A DNA stretch of 64,000 nucleotides, taken from the NCBI GenBank assembly GCA_920105805.1, contig CAKKTI010000049.1:1-64000 (forward strand), in the 5' to 3' direction. Source of the stretch: Condylostoma magnum (lineage: Eukaryota; Ciliophora; Heterotrichea; Heterotrichida; Condylostomatidae). Shown here one piece after another: positions 24,799-37,900 of this stretch. The position numbers and the translations under genes are program-made. The first letter of the stretch is position 1, and each line of letters begins with the position of its first letter. Under the pieces are notes generated by a model. It did not search any database. It was given only the letters and a program-made list of their open reading frames with translations, and had not been told where the DNA came from.

Positions 24799-26586
24799 TT
24801 AATTATTAGAACTTTTTTTAATGTAGGGATTTAAATTTAGAAAGATGAAGAAATTCTGATTTGAAAGTAAGCTTTAATTAAGAGCTTTACATATTAATTA
24901 CTTATTTCATTGGGATCTCACTAATATTTTAGCTTTACATCTCTTATTTGATATTCATGTGACAGAGTAGTGTATTAGTCTATATGGGTAGTGGTAGGGC
25001 TTGCATATTTCATCTTTTTATTTTTGTATAATTTAGTAAGCAATTATGTTCAAGAGACAATATGAATTTTAAATCAATCGGAATATGAGTTCAAACTTAC
25101 AATATGTTGTTGTACATTCTATAAATTAAATCTGTCTTATTATTCAAAGAATTCATGCATAATTGATAAGAATCAGTTTTATTTTCAAAGGGATACTATT
25201 AAACAAATTATATACGAAATTTTATAAATCAGGAATTCAGGTAAAACTAAGTATTAAAGAGATTGGTAGAAGAATATCAACCAAATTAGGTCTACTAAAA
25301 TAGAAAGTACATTTAATTATCATTTACAGGATGATTAAAGCAAATACAGAACCAATAATACAATTTTGAAATGGAAAGACTCAATAATATAATTTAGTGT
25401 ATTTTACCAAACTGAAAAGAAGGTACAATTCTAGCATTTTATGCAGGCAATGCAGCTTGACAAATTGATATAGAAGGAAAATTGAACTAAAAACAAACTC
25501 ATAAAAATTAAAAAAGAAGGTAAAATTAGTCTAATTTTTATGAAAGAATAATCAATATGCTCTATAGTATGTATTAAAAACTAAGAATTAATAGTCTTTA
25601 ATGTAAAATGGACGAAAATCCAAAGTTTTAATTTAGAAAGAAGAACTAAAATTTACATTAAGTACTATATTAGAGAATTCATAATATTTTCTTAATTCTG
25701 TAGTCACAATGGACACTTAAAATCATATTCTACAAAAATTAATATGCACTAAATACAATATTGTATTATTAAGTTTAGCTCTAATAACTTGATTCAAAGT
25801 GAATAAGTTAAGAAGCTTTATTGCTAATATACTTATTAAAGCAGTAGAACTGCTATTTAAATATCTAACTATTGGATTAACTTGCTTACAACAAAGAAAA
25901 TATCAGTAATGGCTTTAAGAAATTTTAGCTTAACAAGTGCATTAAGCACTAAAGATTTGAATCTAAGCATTGATTATTTGTTGATTAAAATTACTTAAGC
26001 ATGATAAATTAAGTGCTCATTTTATAAAGAGATTTGGATTAATTAAATCACAATTGATTTAAATTATGTTACTTAAGGTAAACATTCACGAAGCTTCAAA
26101 GGAAAATACCAAACACAAAAGATATAAAGGTCAATAATTTGTGTTTATTTAAAAGGTAATTGTATAAATTGTAAAAGGTCGTAAATAAAGGATGAAATTA
26201 ATTTTAAATAAGTAGGTAGCTTCAGTTATACAAGATCCTTGAACTTTATGCATATTTTGTAAGAGGTTATCAAATAATCTTATAAATTTTTATACCAAAT
26301 CATAATGACTTTGATTACTAAATTCCAGCTTTTGCACAAAGGAAGTATATTATTTTATATAAAATAACTTATTCATATGTAAATCATTTGATAGCAGATT
26401 GGATTAATATCTTTCTTTCCAGTTAATGAATGAATATAATTTAAAGGGGGATTTAGAATTTATCCTGAATTATTTATATATGAAGAATATTTATATACAC
26501 TATCTATATTAATTAAGCATTTTTAAAAGACTTTATTTAGATCTAATATATAGGAGATAGAATATACTTTCAAACATTTACCAAAA
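24799..26586. other. 1.8-kb gene-poor region
   Basis: The longest stretch without a convincing gene. All three plus frames are open simply because few codons act as stops. Around 25220-25340 one frame gives a helix-turn-helix-like peptide (SIKEIGRRISTKLGLLKQKV), and near 25900-26130 another gives a protein-like stretch (MALRNFSLTSALSTKDL). They do not form one frame. It could be decayed coding DNA, an intron-bearing gene, or plain spacer that also holds the promoters of the flanking divergent genes. No terminal repeats or transposase motif seen. Confidence 0.35.
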
Positions 26587-29500
26587 ATGGAATCTTTAAC
26601 ACCTTTGACATCAGCCGATAGTAAAATGAATCCAGAGCTAGTTCTCCAAACAGATATAAACTATGAAAGAGCTCCCCTAATAGATTAGCCTCAAGAATTA
26701 CCCTCTAGTTCCTCAAATCCCTGAAAGTTTTGTAATTTTTAATTGAATAACGATATTTGTTCCTAATGAATCAGAAGATCCTTCAGGATATTCTTTTTAT
26801 TTATGACTCTAGGATGCATATTTGGAGCATTAGTGCTTTATTATAACTTAACCTATCTTAACGAGACATACACTTTCTCAGACGAGCTGGTCAATATTTA
26901 AATTAGAGATTGTGTGGTGTACCTGTAAAATGATGTGGGAGTATAAAGAGGTACTGTTGATATAGCAGTGTAGGCATATAACAACTCAACAGTCACTTAA
27001 AAGGACAATCAAATTGTTATCTAAAATCCTGCTAGGGATTGAAATATTTGTGGAGTTGAGTTGAAGAGCTCTGGATTCCCTAGTATTAACTTCTTATGCA
27101 AGCACAGATGCTGGATTGAGTAGAGGTAGGATCCAATCGAATTCGTTGGAGATTTACAAGTAACTACATAAAAGGACGAGCTAGGCTTTGAAAAGTAAAG
27201 TAGATTGAAGTTGTTTTAAGCTACTATGAACAGTTTGGAGGTAAATATGCTGGGAACTGTTACTATTGAGTCTCTTAGTACGGAAAATGGAGGAGTATTT
27301 GACATTTAGCATGGAGATTTAGTAATTGGATCATAATAAAGTAGCTAATTAGAATGATCAACAATTGCAAACGGAGCCTATTGCTTTTCTGGAGTTTCAA
27401 TTAATTCTATATAAGAACAAGGCTGCAACTAGGAAAATTATCAAATTTCAAAGTCAAAGCAGTTCGAAGCAGAAAATTGCTCAGGAACTCATTTACTATG
27501 CTAAAATGAATGTAATTTTATACAAAACTACGATGTCAAAGTACTCAATGGTGGAATTTACTTCAACATAATCGACGAATCTGGATAAATACCTGAGAAT
27601 TACAACACACTCCAATATTCCTAGGAGCCTACACTAGACTGAAACTCTTTTTACTCAATTTTAGACATAAGAAATTCTACCTAAGGTATTGATTTTGATA
27701 AGGACGCATGGGTGTTTATGGAATGAATAGGAATCAATGAAGAGAAAGGCAGATGGATGTATTCAACAAACAAAGCATATACTGAACTATCACCTTGGTG
27801 GCTAAGTGCTATTAGCTTAGATCTGTGAATTCCTCCTATATACAATATTGATGTTAGATTAATTCCCCTACCTTAGTGTCCTTTGATTTCACCCACCACT
27901 ACAGATAAAGAATTAGGGTAATTTTGGGATATTCTGTATTCTGATTTTGGAAGAAGGGAGTAGGACGTGGTAATATGAATAGAAAAATCTAATAATACTG
28001 ATTAGTGATTCTTTATTAAGTCAGATGAGCCTGGAGAGTATTATCTACTGTATATTGATCTTCTAGGAAATCCTTATCTCTTTACTGCTTGAATAGTTAG
28101 TCTATTCATAGGCTTTATTGGAGGAGTTGCAGGAGGTATTGGAGCATTTTTTATTCTGAAATCATTTTCATCTAAATTTTGGATAGCCCTAGAGCATAGA
28201 AGGAGATACTTATAGACAAAAGAAGCAAACAATGATGCCAATTATGATGAAATTACTACAGAGTAAATGGAGTAGCCTTATATAGATTAAAATTAAGACT
28301 AACAAGTTTAAGAAGAAGTAATATCTTGAATTTATTCAGAAGGAAACGAATAATTACCTCCTCCTTACTCCGTACCAGATATTATAGTTAAAAAGGTAAG
28401 AAAAAATTGAACAAATTCTCTTAAAGTCTTTCTAAATAATCTAATGAAAAAGGAATAAATATATGAGGATGCAGCACCTTAATAAATCAATTTACTAGAG
28501 CTAAAAGAACTATATGAGGCATATTGTTTTGAGAACTAATATGTAGAACTAAATATTAGAGAAAATAAGGAGCTTTTCACAATATTTAACGTTGAGTTTT
28601 TCACCTAAAATGATTCTTCTACGGAGGTTTTCAGAAAAATAAGACTAAAGCATAACAGAGAGCTACAATCACAAGGTAAAAAGTATCAGTTACCAAATGA
28701 AGACTCCTTATAGTTCTTCCTAAGAGTAAAGTGCCAAATATCACCTTTCCTAGCTGATTTAATACCAATAAAAGATTTTCAGACAGAATACGACTAATTT
28801 ACCAGAGCAGAAAATGTTATCAATGCAATTCCAGTAACAAAGAGGTAATTAGAGGCAAATGGGGCTGTTTTTGAGCGTATGTAATTAACAGCATTAAAAG
28901 CAACTGGATAATATAGAATGGATATACAAGGAATGAAAGAAATGATAAGCAAACCAAATTTAAGTCCTTTCCCAGTAGGGTGGATTTTATAAGATATAAT
29001 TCTTTCAGTAATCCATGGATTACTAACAATTGCTCTTATTTTCCCTGTAATGAGTGTAGCATTGTTTGTAGAGACCCGTCATGCTGAGTGATCTGGAAGA
29101 GATAGAAAGGAAATTCTTACAATGAGTGATCTTCAATATGCCTGGTGGAATATTCCTGATAAGTTAAGCAATCTTCCTTTTGAACTACAAATAATGGTCT
29201 ATTTCAGTATTGGATTTGGAATTATAGGCCTAATAGAGCTGGTTTCTTATTATCTAACAATTACTTTTCCCTTACGTGGAGAGATTTTAATTAGAAATAT
29301 AAGAATCTTTAGAAAGGTCTGTTAAAATATATACTATGCTGCCTTTTTTGTACTTATGGGGTGGATGTCCTTTATCATATCTGTTGCTCTTTGCTGGTAT
29401 ATTCTAGGAGCTGTATTGAACCCAGATGTATTCTTACCATATGCAGCTGCAGCTATAACACTTATAAGCTTTGTTGCTAACTCCCTAAAACAAATAGCTT

Positions 29501-31093
29501 AGTTGAGATCAGAAGTACTAAAAAGAGTAAAAGAGTATGTCTGGATGAAAATGAGAGAGCTGATGATTGGGACATTGAATGGTATTGTAGTTGATTAGAA
29601 TACTGAAAAGTAACAGTCTGATATTAATGCTTAAAATCAAGCTTTAAATATTTTTGCAAAGACACCCTTAGGAGGAGTTGCTGAGAATTTGGGGTTAAAT
29701 CCCTAGTTAGCAATTGGACTAATAAATGGAGAAGCATAAGCATTTGAGGAATTCGGAGAAAAATTTGGTATGGATTCTTTAATTATTGCAGGAGTTTTAG
29801 CATGTATTAAGAAAAACTATAAAGAGTTAATAGATATAGTTGGAAAACTAGCTTAATTGCCTGGGATTGGAGTAAATTATGAAGTTGCATAAGTGTTAGT
29901 GAATTTAACTTGGAAGTAATCGGATGTTAATATAAGGAAATCTGTTAAATTAGCAACTGCTTTGTTTACTAAGATAAGCTAAGAATATTTAGGACTACCT
30001 TAAGCATAGGATAATATTGTAGGATACGAAGACGTGAGGGCTTGTAAAGAATTATAAGCCTAATTTGATATTGACCCTAGGATAGTAGAGGGATTAGTAG
30101 GAATGTCAAAAGGATAGGTAGATAGATTACTAGCGTTTATCATAGAGGCAGGTAATTTTCCAGTTCTCATTACTTAAATGTTGTAATTTATACTCGCATT
30201 AGTAAGTGGCAAAGGTGGGTATATAGATTATATTATTATTTTGATGCAGGAATTACTAGGACTACCGGAGAATGTATCAGAAAGCATTTGTGCACTTTGC
30301 AATAAAAACTATGCTAGAAAGTAAAATATTGATAATTCTGGATTTAAAGCAAAGAATAAGCTATCCTACAATTAGCTTCAGCCTTTTAGATAGAAGCTGG
30401 AATAGTAAAAGGATTCATTGCTTTATCTAAAGGTGATTGGCAAGGAATGACAGATATGGCTGGAAGAATTTGTGAATTTGATCCAGAATATATCAATTAA
30501 TTAAATTGCTGAAAAGGCTAAAAATTATAAGTAATTCAGAAGCTGATACTGTGTAATAAGAAAATGAATTTGCTTAGTTAAAAGAAAAGATTGACTAAGG
30601 AGCAGAATAAATCTTTTACATGTTAGATAAAGATAATTCTGGCTAATTATAATTTGAAGAGTTTGTTTAGGTTATGAAGTTCTTTGATCTTAAATTCAGC
30701 CAGGAGAGATTAATGTAAATTTATTCTAGATTTGATGCTGATGGAAGTGCTTGAATGAATTTGTAGGAATTTGAAGCTGCTATGGATTACATTAAAACTT
30801 AGATTTCCTCTGGAGCTATGAGATAATTGGGCGTAAGTAGAAAATAGCTCATTTCTGGATTTATTGTAGCTCTCATACTGCTTTTATTTATATTCACTTT
30901 TATATTTTTAGGTATTATTGGATTTATAGAGGTTAAAAGATTTGGTACTATAGTAAATTCTGCTTTACCTATTGCAGCAGGTGCTATTATATCTAAACTA
31001 AGTAATGTAGGTAGTTCACTGTAATCAAAATTGGAGTAAATTAGTAGTAAAATATAGAGTGTATTGAATATTATGACTATTAATGAAGTTTGA
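26587..31093 (+). CDS. large multi-TM protein with C-terminal EF-hand pair
   Basis: Starts MESLTPLTSADSKMNPEL. There is a TM near residue 75 (LFMTLGCIFGALVLYY), an ectodomain of about 400 residues, a glycine-rich TM near 500 (IGFIGGVAGGIGAFF), a cytoplasmic linker, and four or more TMs between 800 and 970. Helical repeats follow (GLNPQLAIGLINGEAQ, DPRIVEGLVGMSKGQ), then two EF-hand loops (DKDNSGQLQFEEF and DADGSAWMNLQEF) and a final TM. This suggests a calcium-regulated membrane protein; no known family matches the whole. The front and EF-hand parts are in different frames. A 29-nt GT...AG segment at 30321-30349 restores one junction, and a second change near 30500-30570 is unresolved. It ends TGA TAG TAG. 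Confidence 0.72.
30321..30349 (+). other. candidate 29-nt intron
   Basis: The segment begins GTAAAA and ends TTAAAG. Removing it changes the frame by the amount needed to join CNKNYAR to a following helical repeat (ILQLASAFQIEAGIVKGF) that resembles the preceding repeats. The weak 3' end and the short length keep this tentative. Confidence 0.4.
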
Positions 31094-32090
31094 TAGTAGT
31101 TTAGATTAAATTCTAGATTTTTTATATTGAAATTATATTTTTAATCATACATATAAAGTTCCAATATAGTTATAATATTATAACTAGATCAATCGAGCTT
31201 AATAGTTTATAAAATACTTGAAATTCCTAATAAAAATATGCTACTTAAACAAGAAAGAATAATTCATAATTTAGTATATCAAATAACTTATATTAACAAT
31301 AAAATTTCTCCTACCTAGTAAAAGCAATTTAACACCAATCTCAGAGTAGATAAGTAAATTTAGTATTTTTAATACCGTAATCATTCAAATTTCTGAGATT
31401 AAGTATTAAAAGTCAGTATTTAGTTTATTAAGCAATTTAACACTATAAACTGAGGAGATTCATAAATACAAAGTTTTAAAGAATTAATTTATATATTACT
31501 GTAAATGTTAATCAACAAACTAAAGAATAATTAGTTGCCTTAATATGTTTAAGAGTAAAATAACGCATATAAATTATTTTAGCATAAGATATAGTAAAAA
31601 CTAGTCATTTGTTATTAAATTATTTGCATAAGCTTACTAATTGCTTAAAGCTTAACAAATTAAGTTTTAAAGACCAAATTTTAAAAAATGATTAAAGATA
31701 TGTAAACTTTCAAGTGAAAATTATGTTAGGTTTCATAAAAGAAATGTAAAAATTTGGTAGTTCAATTATAATGAAGATTTATTATTAATAGAATCAATAG
31801 ATCATCATACTGTAAAAATAAAGATTATTATCAATTGGATGAAAATTGATTTTTATGCAGTTGCTACTTAACAATTTATTCTCCTATTAAGCTTTTATTT
31901 ACATACTAGATTATTTCCAATAATTCACCTTCTACAACAACCTATAATAATATATTGTATCATGAAATTAATACATTTAGCATTTCATATTACTGCAGTC
32001 TTTATATAACTCTTAATAATTATTATTTTAATCTATTCCATTATGTAACTTCTAAAATGTATTAATATAAGTAATATGTCTCTTATATAA
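31094..32090. other. 1-kb AT-rich intergenic region
   Basis: Nearly 1 kb after the EF-hand gene and before a small plus-strand gene. Extremely AT-rich, with no protein-like frame on the plus strand, no RNA gene and no obvious repeat. By the standards of this window it is unusually long. Confidence 0.45.
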
Positions 32091-32459
32091 ATGGATTCTT
32101 AAGATGAGCTAGAATTAGATAATCATTCAAGATTTACTCCTATATAACCTCGAATTCCGATTAAATATCATATCCCTCAATCTCATTCGACTCCTAATTT
32201 GAACTAATAAAGGTAAAAGCCAATAATTCAATCTAGACAATAAGATTTAGCAAATTAGTAGAGTAGAATAAAGGACATGATTAGATAAGCAAATAGTAGA
32301 AGAGGATTCAAGTCTATTCCTAGAGTAAATTAATAAAGACCATAAAATATTTTTGCAAATAACAGTCCAATTTATATTGGGTAGAGAAAAAAAGCTAATA
32401 GAAGGACTTTTATTAAGACCTAATCATATTAGTTAATTAATAAACCCAGATTTATTTAA
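32091..32459 (+). CDS. small basic, Gln/Asn-rich protein
   Basis: 122 residues, MDSQDELELDNHSRF to NKPRFI, then TAA at 32457. Pro- and Arg-containing low-complexity sequence with SHSTPNLNQQ and a basic block RRGFKSIPRVNQQRP; probably disordered. An in-frame Met at 32076 would add MSLIQ. No domain recognised. Protein-like composition with Gln from many TAA/TAG codons supports it, but its small size keeps it tentative. Confidence 0.5.
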
Positions 32460-32572
32460 TATACAGTTCAATTTCACTTATTATTTTGATTAAAGGTTTA
32501 TACGTTAATGCTAGATACTCAATACAGTAAACTTACTAATAATTAAACCATTTAACATTTTAACTCTTAAAA

Positions 32573-34942
32573 TTACTCAACTATTTTGGGATACTTTTGC
32601 CTGAATAAGTCACTTGGTATATTTAAGAAAAAGTTCTTAACAACATTCGCCCTTGCACTTTGAGCTCCAAATACCAAAACTCCGTTCTTATCTCTAATCA
32701 ATATCTTTTAATAACATGAGCTGAGGAAATGAGAAAACTCATATGGTGAATTATACTTTATCAAGTGTTTTTCCTGCACATCTAATTAAGCTCTTATTCT
32801 GACACTGTTAATAAATCTTCTTACCAGACTCTTATTCTACATAAAAACCCTTGGCCAGGGGTCCTGACTATCTTAATCAACATAGCAATCTTACATATAC
32901 TTAGAAACTAGTTCTTTCATTAAATCTTTGATGACTAATTCATTATTCAGTATTCTCTTTTAAGTTTTAATCCATCCTCTATAGAATAATCCAATCCCTA
33001 GTGCTAAAGCTAAAATTCTTAAAGGTATGAACAAAATCAGTATAGCTCCTATTAATAAAGAATATGTAATTTATTACGACTTTTGCGGATATGTCCAAAT
33101 TGCTATTGAATGCAACTTTTCTAGAACTGCTGCAACTTTAAGCATGATAACTTGTATTTCAACTGCCTCGGCTCTAAAAGCTTAAATCTTTTATCTAATA
33201 GTCTGATCATCCTTCTTCTTAACTTCTTTTAATAGATCAATTTGCAAAGATTCTATATTTTTAGTCTCATTGATAGATTTTACTAGTGGTATTGGTTATT
33301 ACTGCATATTGGGTTGAAAGAATTATGTGTATAACGGCTATGTGATAAACCTTTCAAAGTAAGGATGACCATATCCACTTAAAACAGCTAAAACTAATAG
33401 CAAAATAGAGAAAATTCATTCAATAGGGAAAAAGCATACCATGATAACATAACCAGCTAGTGAAATAGCAGTGAATTTAGGGTATCTCCATTTCATTAAA
33501 TAGTCAATTTTCTGAAATGAACTTCCTATTACAGCTTTCATTCTTTCAATTCGCTTTATAATCAACTTAAATCCCTTAATACTGGCCTTTTTAGGTATAG
33601 GATCATCCTCCACATAGTTACTAGGTGGTCCCACAAACTTAGCATAATTGCTTTGTTTCATTTTACAATCAATTACAAATATAATCTTATCCATTTCCTG
33701 TTTATCGTTCTTATAAGCTGCTTTAACCATTCGATACTTACTGTCTGATAAACTTAAAGGAATTTGCACTTGTCCTTGTACAAATGGAGGCTGTAAGAGA
33801 TCTTATAAGGGTATTTATATTTCCTTCAGTACATAGGACTTTTAATGTGCAAAAATCCAGCCTTCTCCTTACACTGCATATAATTGAATCTTCACTAACT
33901 CGTAAATATTGTAAATTGGTAGTATGAATTATTGGTTTATATTAACTATTTCATTAGGTGACATTACTGATGTTTAGACTTATAAAGGTTATAGTTAAAT
34001 CTTGAAGAATAGATGGGGCTTCACTAATATTGTGCTTCCTTTTGCTAGTTTTACATTTAGAAGTTATACTAAGTTTAAATGAAGACACCCCACTATTTAG
34101 TACTTCTACTCAGTAGTTTCACATTCTATTATATTGCATGCTACTACTGTTAATGTTTCAAATCAATTTACGTGATTATCTATTTTTATTCTTATAATCA
34201 AATTACTATTGTCATAGGTTATTATTATTCCATCTTAGTCTTATTGAACTACTGAGCCTGGTATAGCAATACAGTAAACAAAGTTATAATCAGAATCATT
34301 AGAAAATAAGTATACAAAGTCCATTATCAACGATAAATAGTAGTTTTAGTAATTTTACCCTTAAAACGATACTAATCCATTACCTTTTATAATTCCCGAG
34401 TCGGGAGTTATCTATCTAGAATTATAGAAATCAATAGTCTATCTTCCTTTCTTCTATTTCTAAGGAGCCTCTTGTAAGTCCTCTATGACATCTAAATTTT
34501 CTGATGATTCCAAAAATGAAGAAGTATCTAGAATAGTGGACGCCTCAGATTGCAGGAAAAAGGACTCATCTTCTATACCAGGATAATCCAAGAAGAATAA
34601 AATTTTATTCAGAAGGTTTTATTGTATTTCCTTGTCCTGCATCATGGCAAGCTGTATAAGAGTTTAGAGAAAGATTGTAAACCCTTGTATTCTAGCTTTC
34701 TCTTGCTTGATAATCATTATTCTTGGTGGAAGACTTGGAAGGGATTATTCCGGAATCAGTTTTTTGCATATTGATCTGAATTTGGTGAAATCATTGTATT
34801 TTTTGAACGTTGAGTGTTAGGAATTCTCAATGCAAGCTTATACACTGTAAATCTACGATTTTCCCAATACTCGCTTATTAGCTGCTTTCACTTCAATAAT
34901 AGTTAAACTAGGATTTGAGAGGAATAACTCAGAAAATTGCAT
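32573..34942 (-). CDS. PX-PH-C2-type membrane protein with C-terminal TM hairpins
   Basis: 789 residues from MQFSELFLSNPSL. The N-terminal PX domain (about 10-110) shows the KYNDFTKFRSICKKL and SLPSLPPR signatures of phosphoinositide-binding PX folds. A PH-like region follows (GLVSFQGQNYQNYYLSL, about 200-300), then a C2-like beta-rich part (KIQLYAVQGEGWIFAHQ). The C-terminal third has two hydrophobic hairpins (TAISLAGYVIMVCFFP and SLLIGAILILFIPLRILAL) like the C-terminal membrane region of MCTP-type C2 proteins. It is probably a lipid-binding tether or membrane-shaping protein at ER or endosome contacts (inference). Stop TAA at 32573. The upstream RapGAP gene ends 46 bp away on the same strand. 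Confidence 0.78.
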
Positions 34943-34988
34943 ATTTTTACTAAACTAAAACAAGTAATATTATATTAATTTTACCTAA

Positions 34989-37900
34989 TCAAAATAGCGA
35001 TCCAAGTATAAGATGCTGATATTGCTCAAAAGCAAATTTCTCTACAATGTGAATAATCGCTTTTCTTCTTGTTAGATGCATTTTTTCATAGCTATCATAA
35101 TGGTGCATTCTTACAGTTTAGTTAGCATTTATAGCAGTAGCTCTCACTAAAAAGTGCAAAAGCGACCAAGGGACAACCATTCCATCCTATAACGGCCCAA
35201 ATTGCACTGGTTTCTTCTTCAGTATCTGAATACGGAATAATCCATTATCTAAGGGGTAAATTATTATATGCACAAAATTGAATTAGCTTGTTATAGTATC
35301 AGCCCTATAATCTCTAGAGTTTTCACTTCATACAATATGAACATGATCATTGCCCACATGTCTCTTTTTAAGTACTTATTACTCATCTTTATGATCAGTA
35401 GGCATAAAAGGTACTACATGAAAGGCAACTTCATACTCCCAATCAGAATAGTAAATGGAGTGAGTTCCAACTGTTCCTGAAGGATCCAGTCCTCCTAAAT
35501 ATCCTTCATGAGTAGCAACATTCATAGGTTCACCTAGATTAGAAACAAACTGTAAAAATTGTTTAGAGCAAGTATCATTAGCTAATATTTCTTTCTGTTC
35601 GGTTTGATTATCTTTTACGTATATCACTCCAATCTTAATCTTATCTCTTGACTGAGTTCTATCAAGAATAGACAGACTAAGATCAAATTTTTCTCCAGAT
35701 TGCAAGGGCCTAACTCCATTCATCAGTCCAAGTTGCTTTATTAAAGCTCTTGAGAAACTTAGATTAGCCTTCTAAATATGCTGCATTTTATACACCGGCT
35801 GTATATTGTATTCAAAATCTGAAAATTACTGTATAATATCCAGTTCAGTTTCAGAGCTTTGCACATTTCTATCTAATTTCTCACATTCTGGGTATTGTTA
35901 CTGTATGTAGTCTAGCAATTAAGGAAGTAATTGTTTATCGATTAATTAATGAGGCTCTTCTTTTAATTTTCACTCTATCTAAAAACTTAGTATAGAGTCC
36001 TTTATAGATTAAATAGTGTCTTCTAGCGTTTTAGGGTCAAATATGTGATAGTCTTCAAATTGCCAATGGAATTTTCCGAATTAATTTCTCATAACAATAA
36101 TAGCCATTTTGTCATACTTCCCTAAGGATAAAATAACACTTTAACCCAATACAAAGTGCTGATAATTTTAAGTACAAAAGTCTTCATCTTTTATTATTGA
36201 CTGATTTATTACTCCTTTTTCATTTTTTAACGGAAAATTAAGGTAATATATAGAAAGGGCTGTAGTTAGAGCGTCAATTCCTTATAAGATATTAATTGAT
36301 GTACTCCTTGCACTGTTATATAGGCTAGAAATACTTATAAACAGCTAAGCCATTACTTCATGTTCGCACGCTTAACCTCCTTATAGTAATCTGTACTAAA
36401 TTGACCTTAACACTTCTAGTATAACAATTTCTCTTTAGAATTGGATCTTTTATAAATCTTTTATTAGGTACTTCAATATTTCCTTGTTTTAATCACCTAG
36501 AACAGGAGCCAGTAGATTAATACAATTCAAGGCAGTTAAGGCTATTTCATTATCCAAAGATTAAGTTGCAGGCAGAATTTGCTCCATGACTATTTAAGAA
36601 GCTCCTACGTAGTCATATATAATCTCTTATAACACGAATACTGTCATTCCATATAAACACTCGCATGGAGTATTAGAGTTGTGCAATCCTGATATAAATA
36701 TGTCCAGTATATGAGGCTTCAGGGATAAATAAGGTACTGGTTGGGCATCTATAGAAAACAGTGTGGTATTATTGCAATAGTTAGGTAGAGGCATAATCCC
36801 AAATGTAAACTTAAGCCCAGTTGATACTTACTATTTAGTATGTCCTATCATTTTGGTAATTAAGACATGCAGACAATCATGATACAGCATAATTGTTGGC
36901 ATATTAGATAACACTGTCTTTACTAGGAATTTTTCTTACAATGAGACATAGGTTAACCAAGCTAAGTGCTCTATATAGTATATTTTAGGTGGTTGCTTGC
37001 ATCTACATTTAATTATAATTGACATCAAACATTCTAATGCCACATCTTTTGTTTCTACACTTGATGCTTTTCTTATTAAGTTTAATAATGTAGGAAAGAA
37101 GTAATTAAGAGTTATATTAGGACTTTAAGTCAAATGAGCAGGAGTTAGTATGATGTCGATAATTACCTATAAAGCTCGAGTTCACTTGTATTGTATACTA
37201 GATTGCAAGAGTAAAGGATCTCCTAAAATATTAAGAAATTAAAGCCAGTCCGATAGTAGTTGATTCTCTTCGAATAAAGTTAATTTAACCTTTTTAGTCA
37301 AATCTTACATAAATTCTAGTCATTTAGTCACTATCAAATCTGATGTTCTTGCTCATTCTGTTAGAAAAATAGCAAATTGCTCCCATTGGATCTCTATTGA
37401 GTCTATTAAAGAGTAGAGAATTGCTAGTAGGAAATCTGCTGTATGTTCTATTATAAGTGATATAGGCTTATCACTAGGAAACGTTTTACGTAGTTTTAAG
37501 CAAATATTGTATATGCATTTCAGTAAAATATTATGATTTTTAGTACTATGCCTGTACTTTTATAGAATATACGTCACTTCTATGCATAAGTCGATTCTAT
37601 ACTAGCTTGAGTCCTATGAAAAGTTAAACAATTCTATGATATTTCACAGAATCCTCGAAGAGTTACTAAGCATGTTAATCTTCTCAGGTAAATAACTCCC
37701 ACTAAGCCAATCCCAGTACAGTTTTAAGCACTAACTTGCAGACTCATAGCAGTGTAAAGAGTAGCTCTAAGGTAGTTTAAATGATGAGGCGATTATGTTA
37801 TGCACTAGCTCATAGTTATCATTCATTATAGCATCGCATATGTCCTGATCTTTGATACTGTTTATGATCCACTCCACTACTAATTAATGCAAAATAGGAG

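Noticed and set aside
25090-25400. Tc1/mariner-like transposase
   Set aside because: Only an HTH-like peptide; no DDE catalytic motif, terminal inverted repeats or target-site duplication seen.
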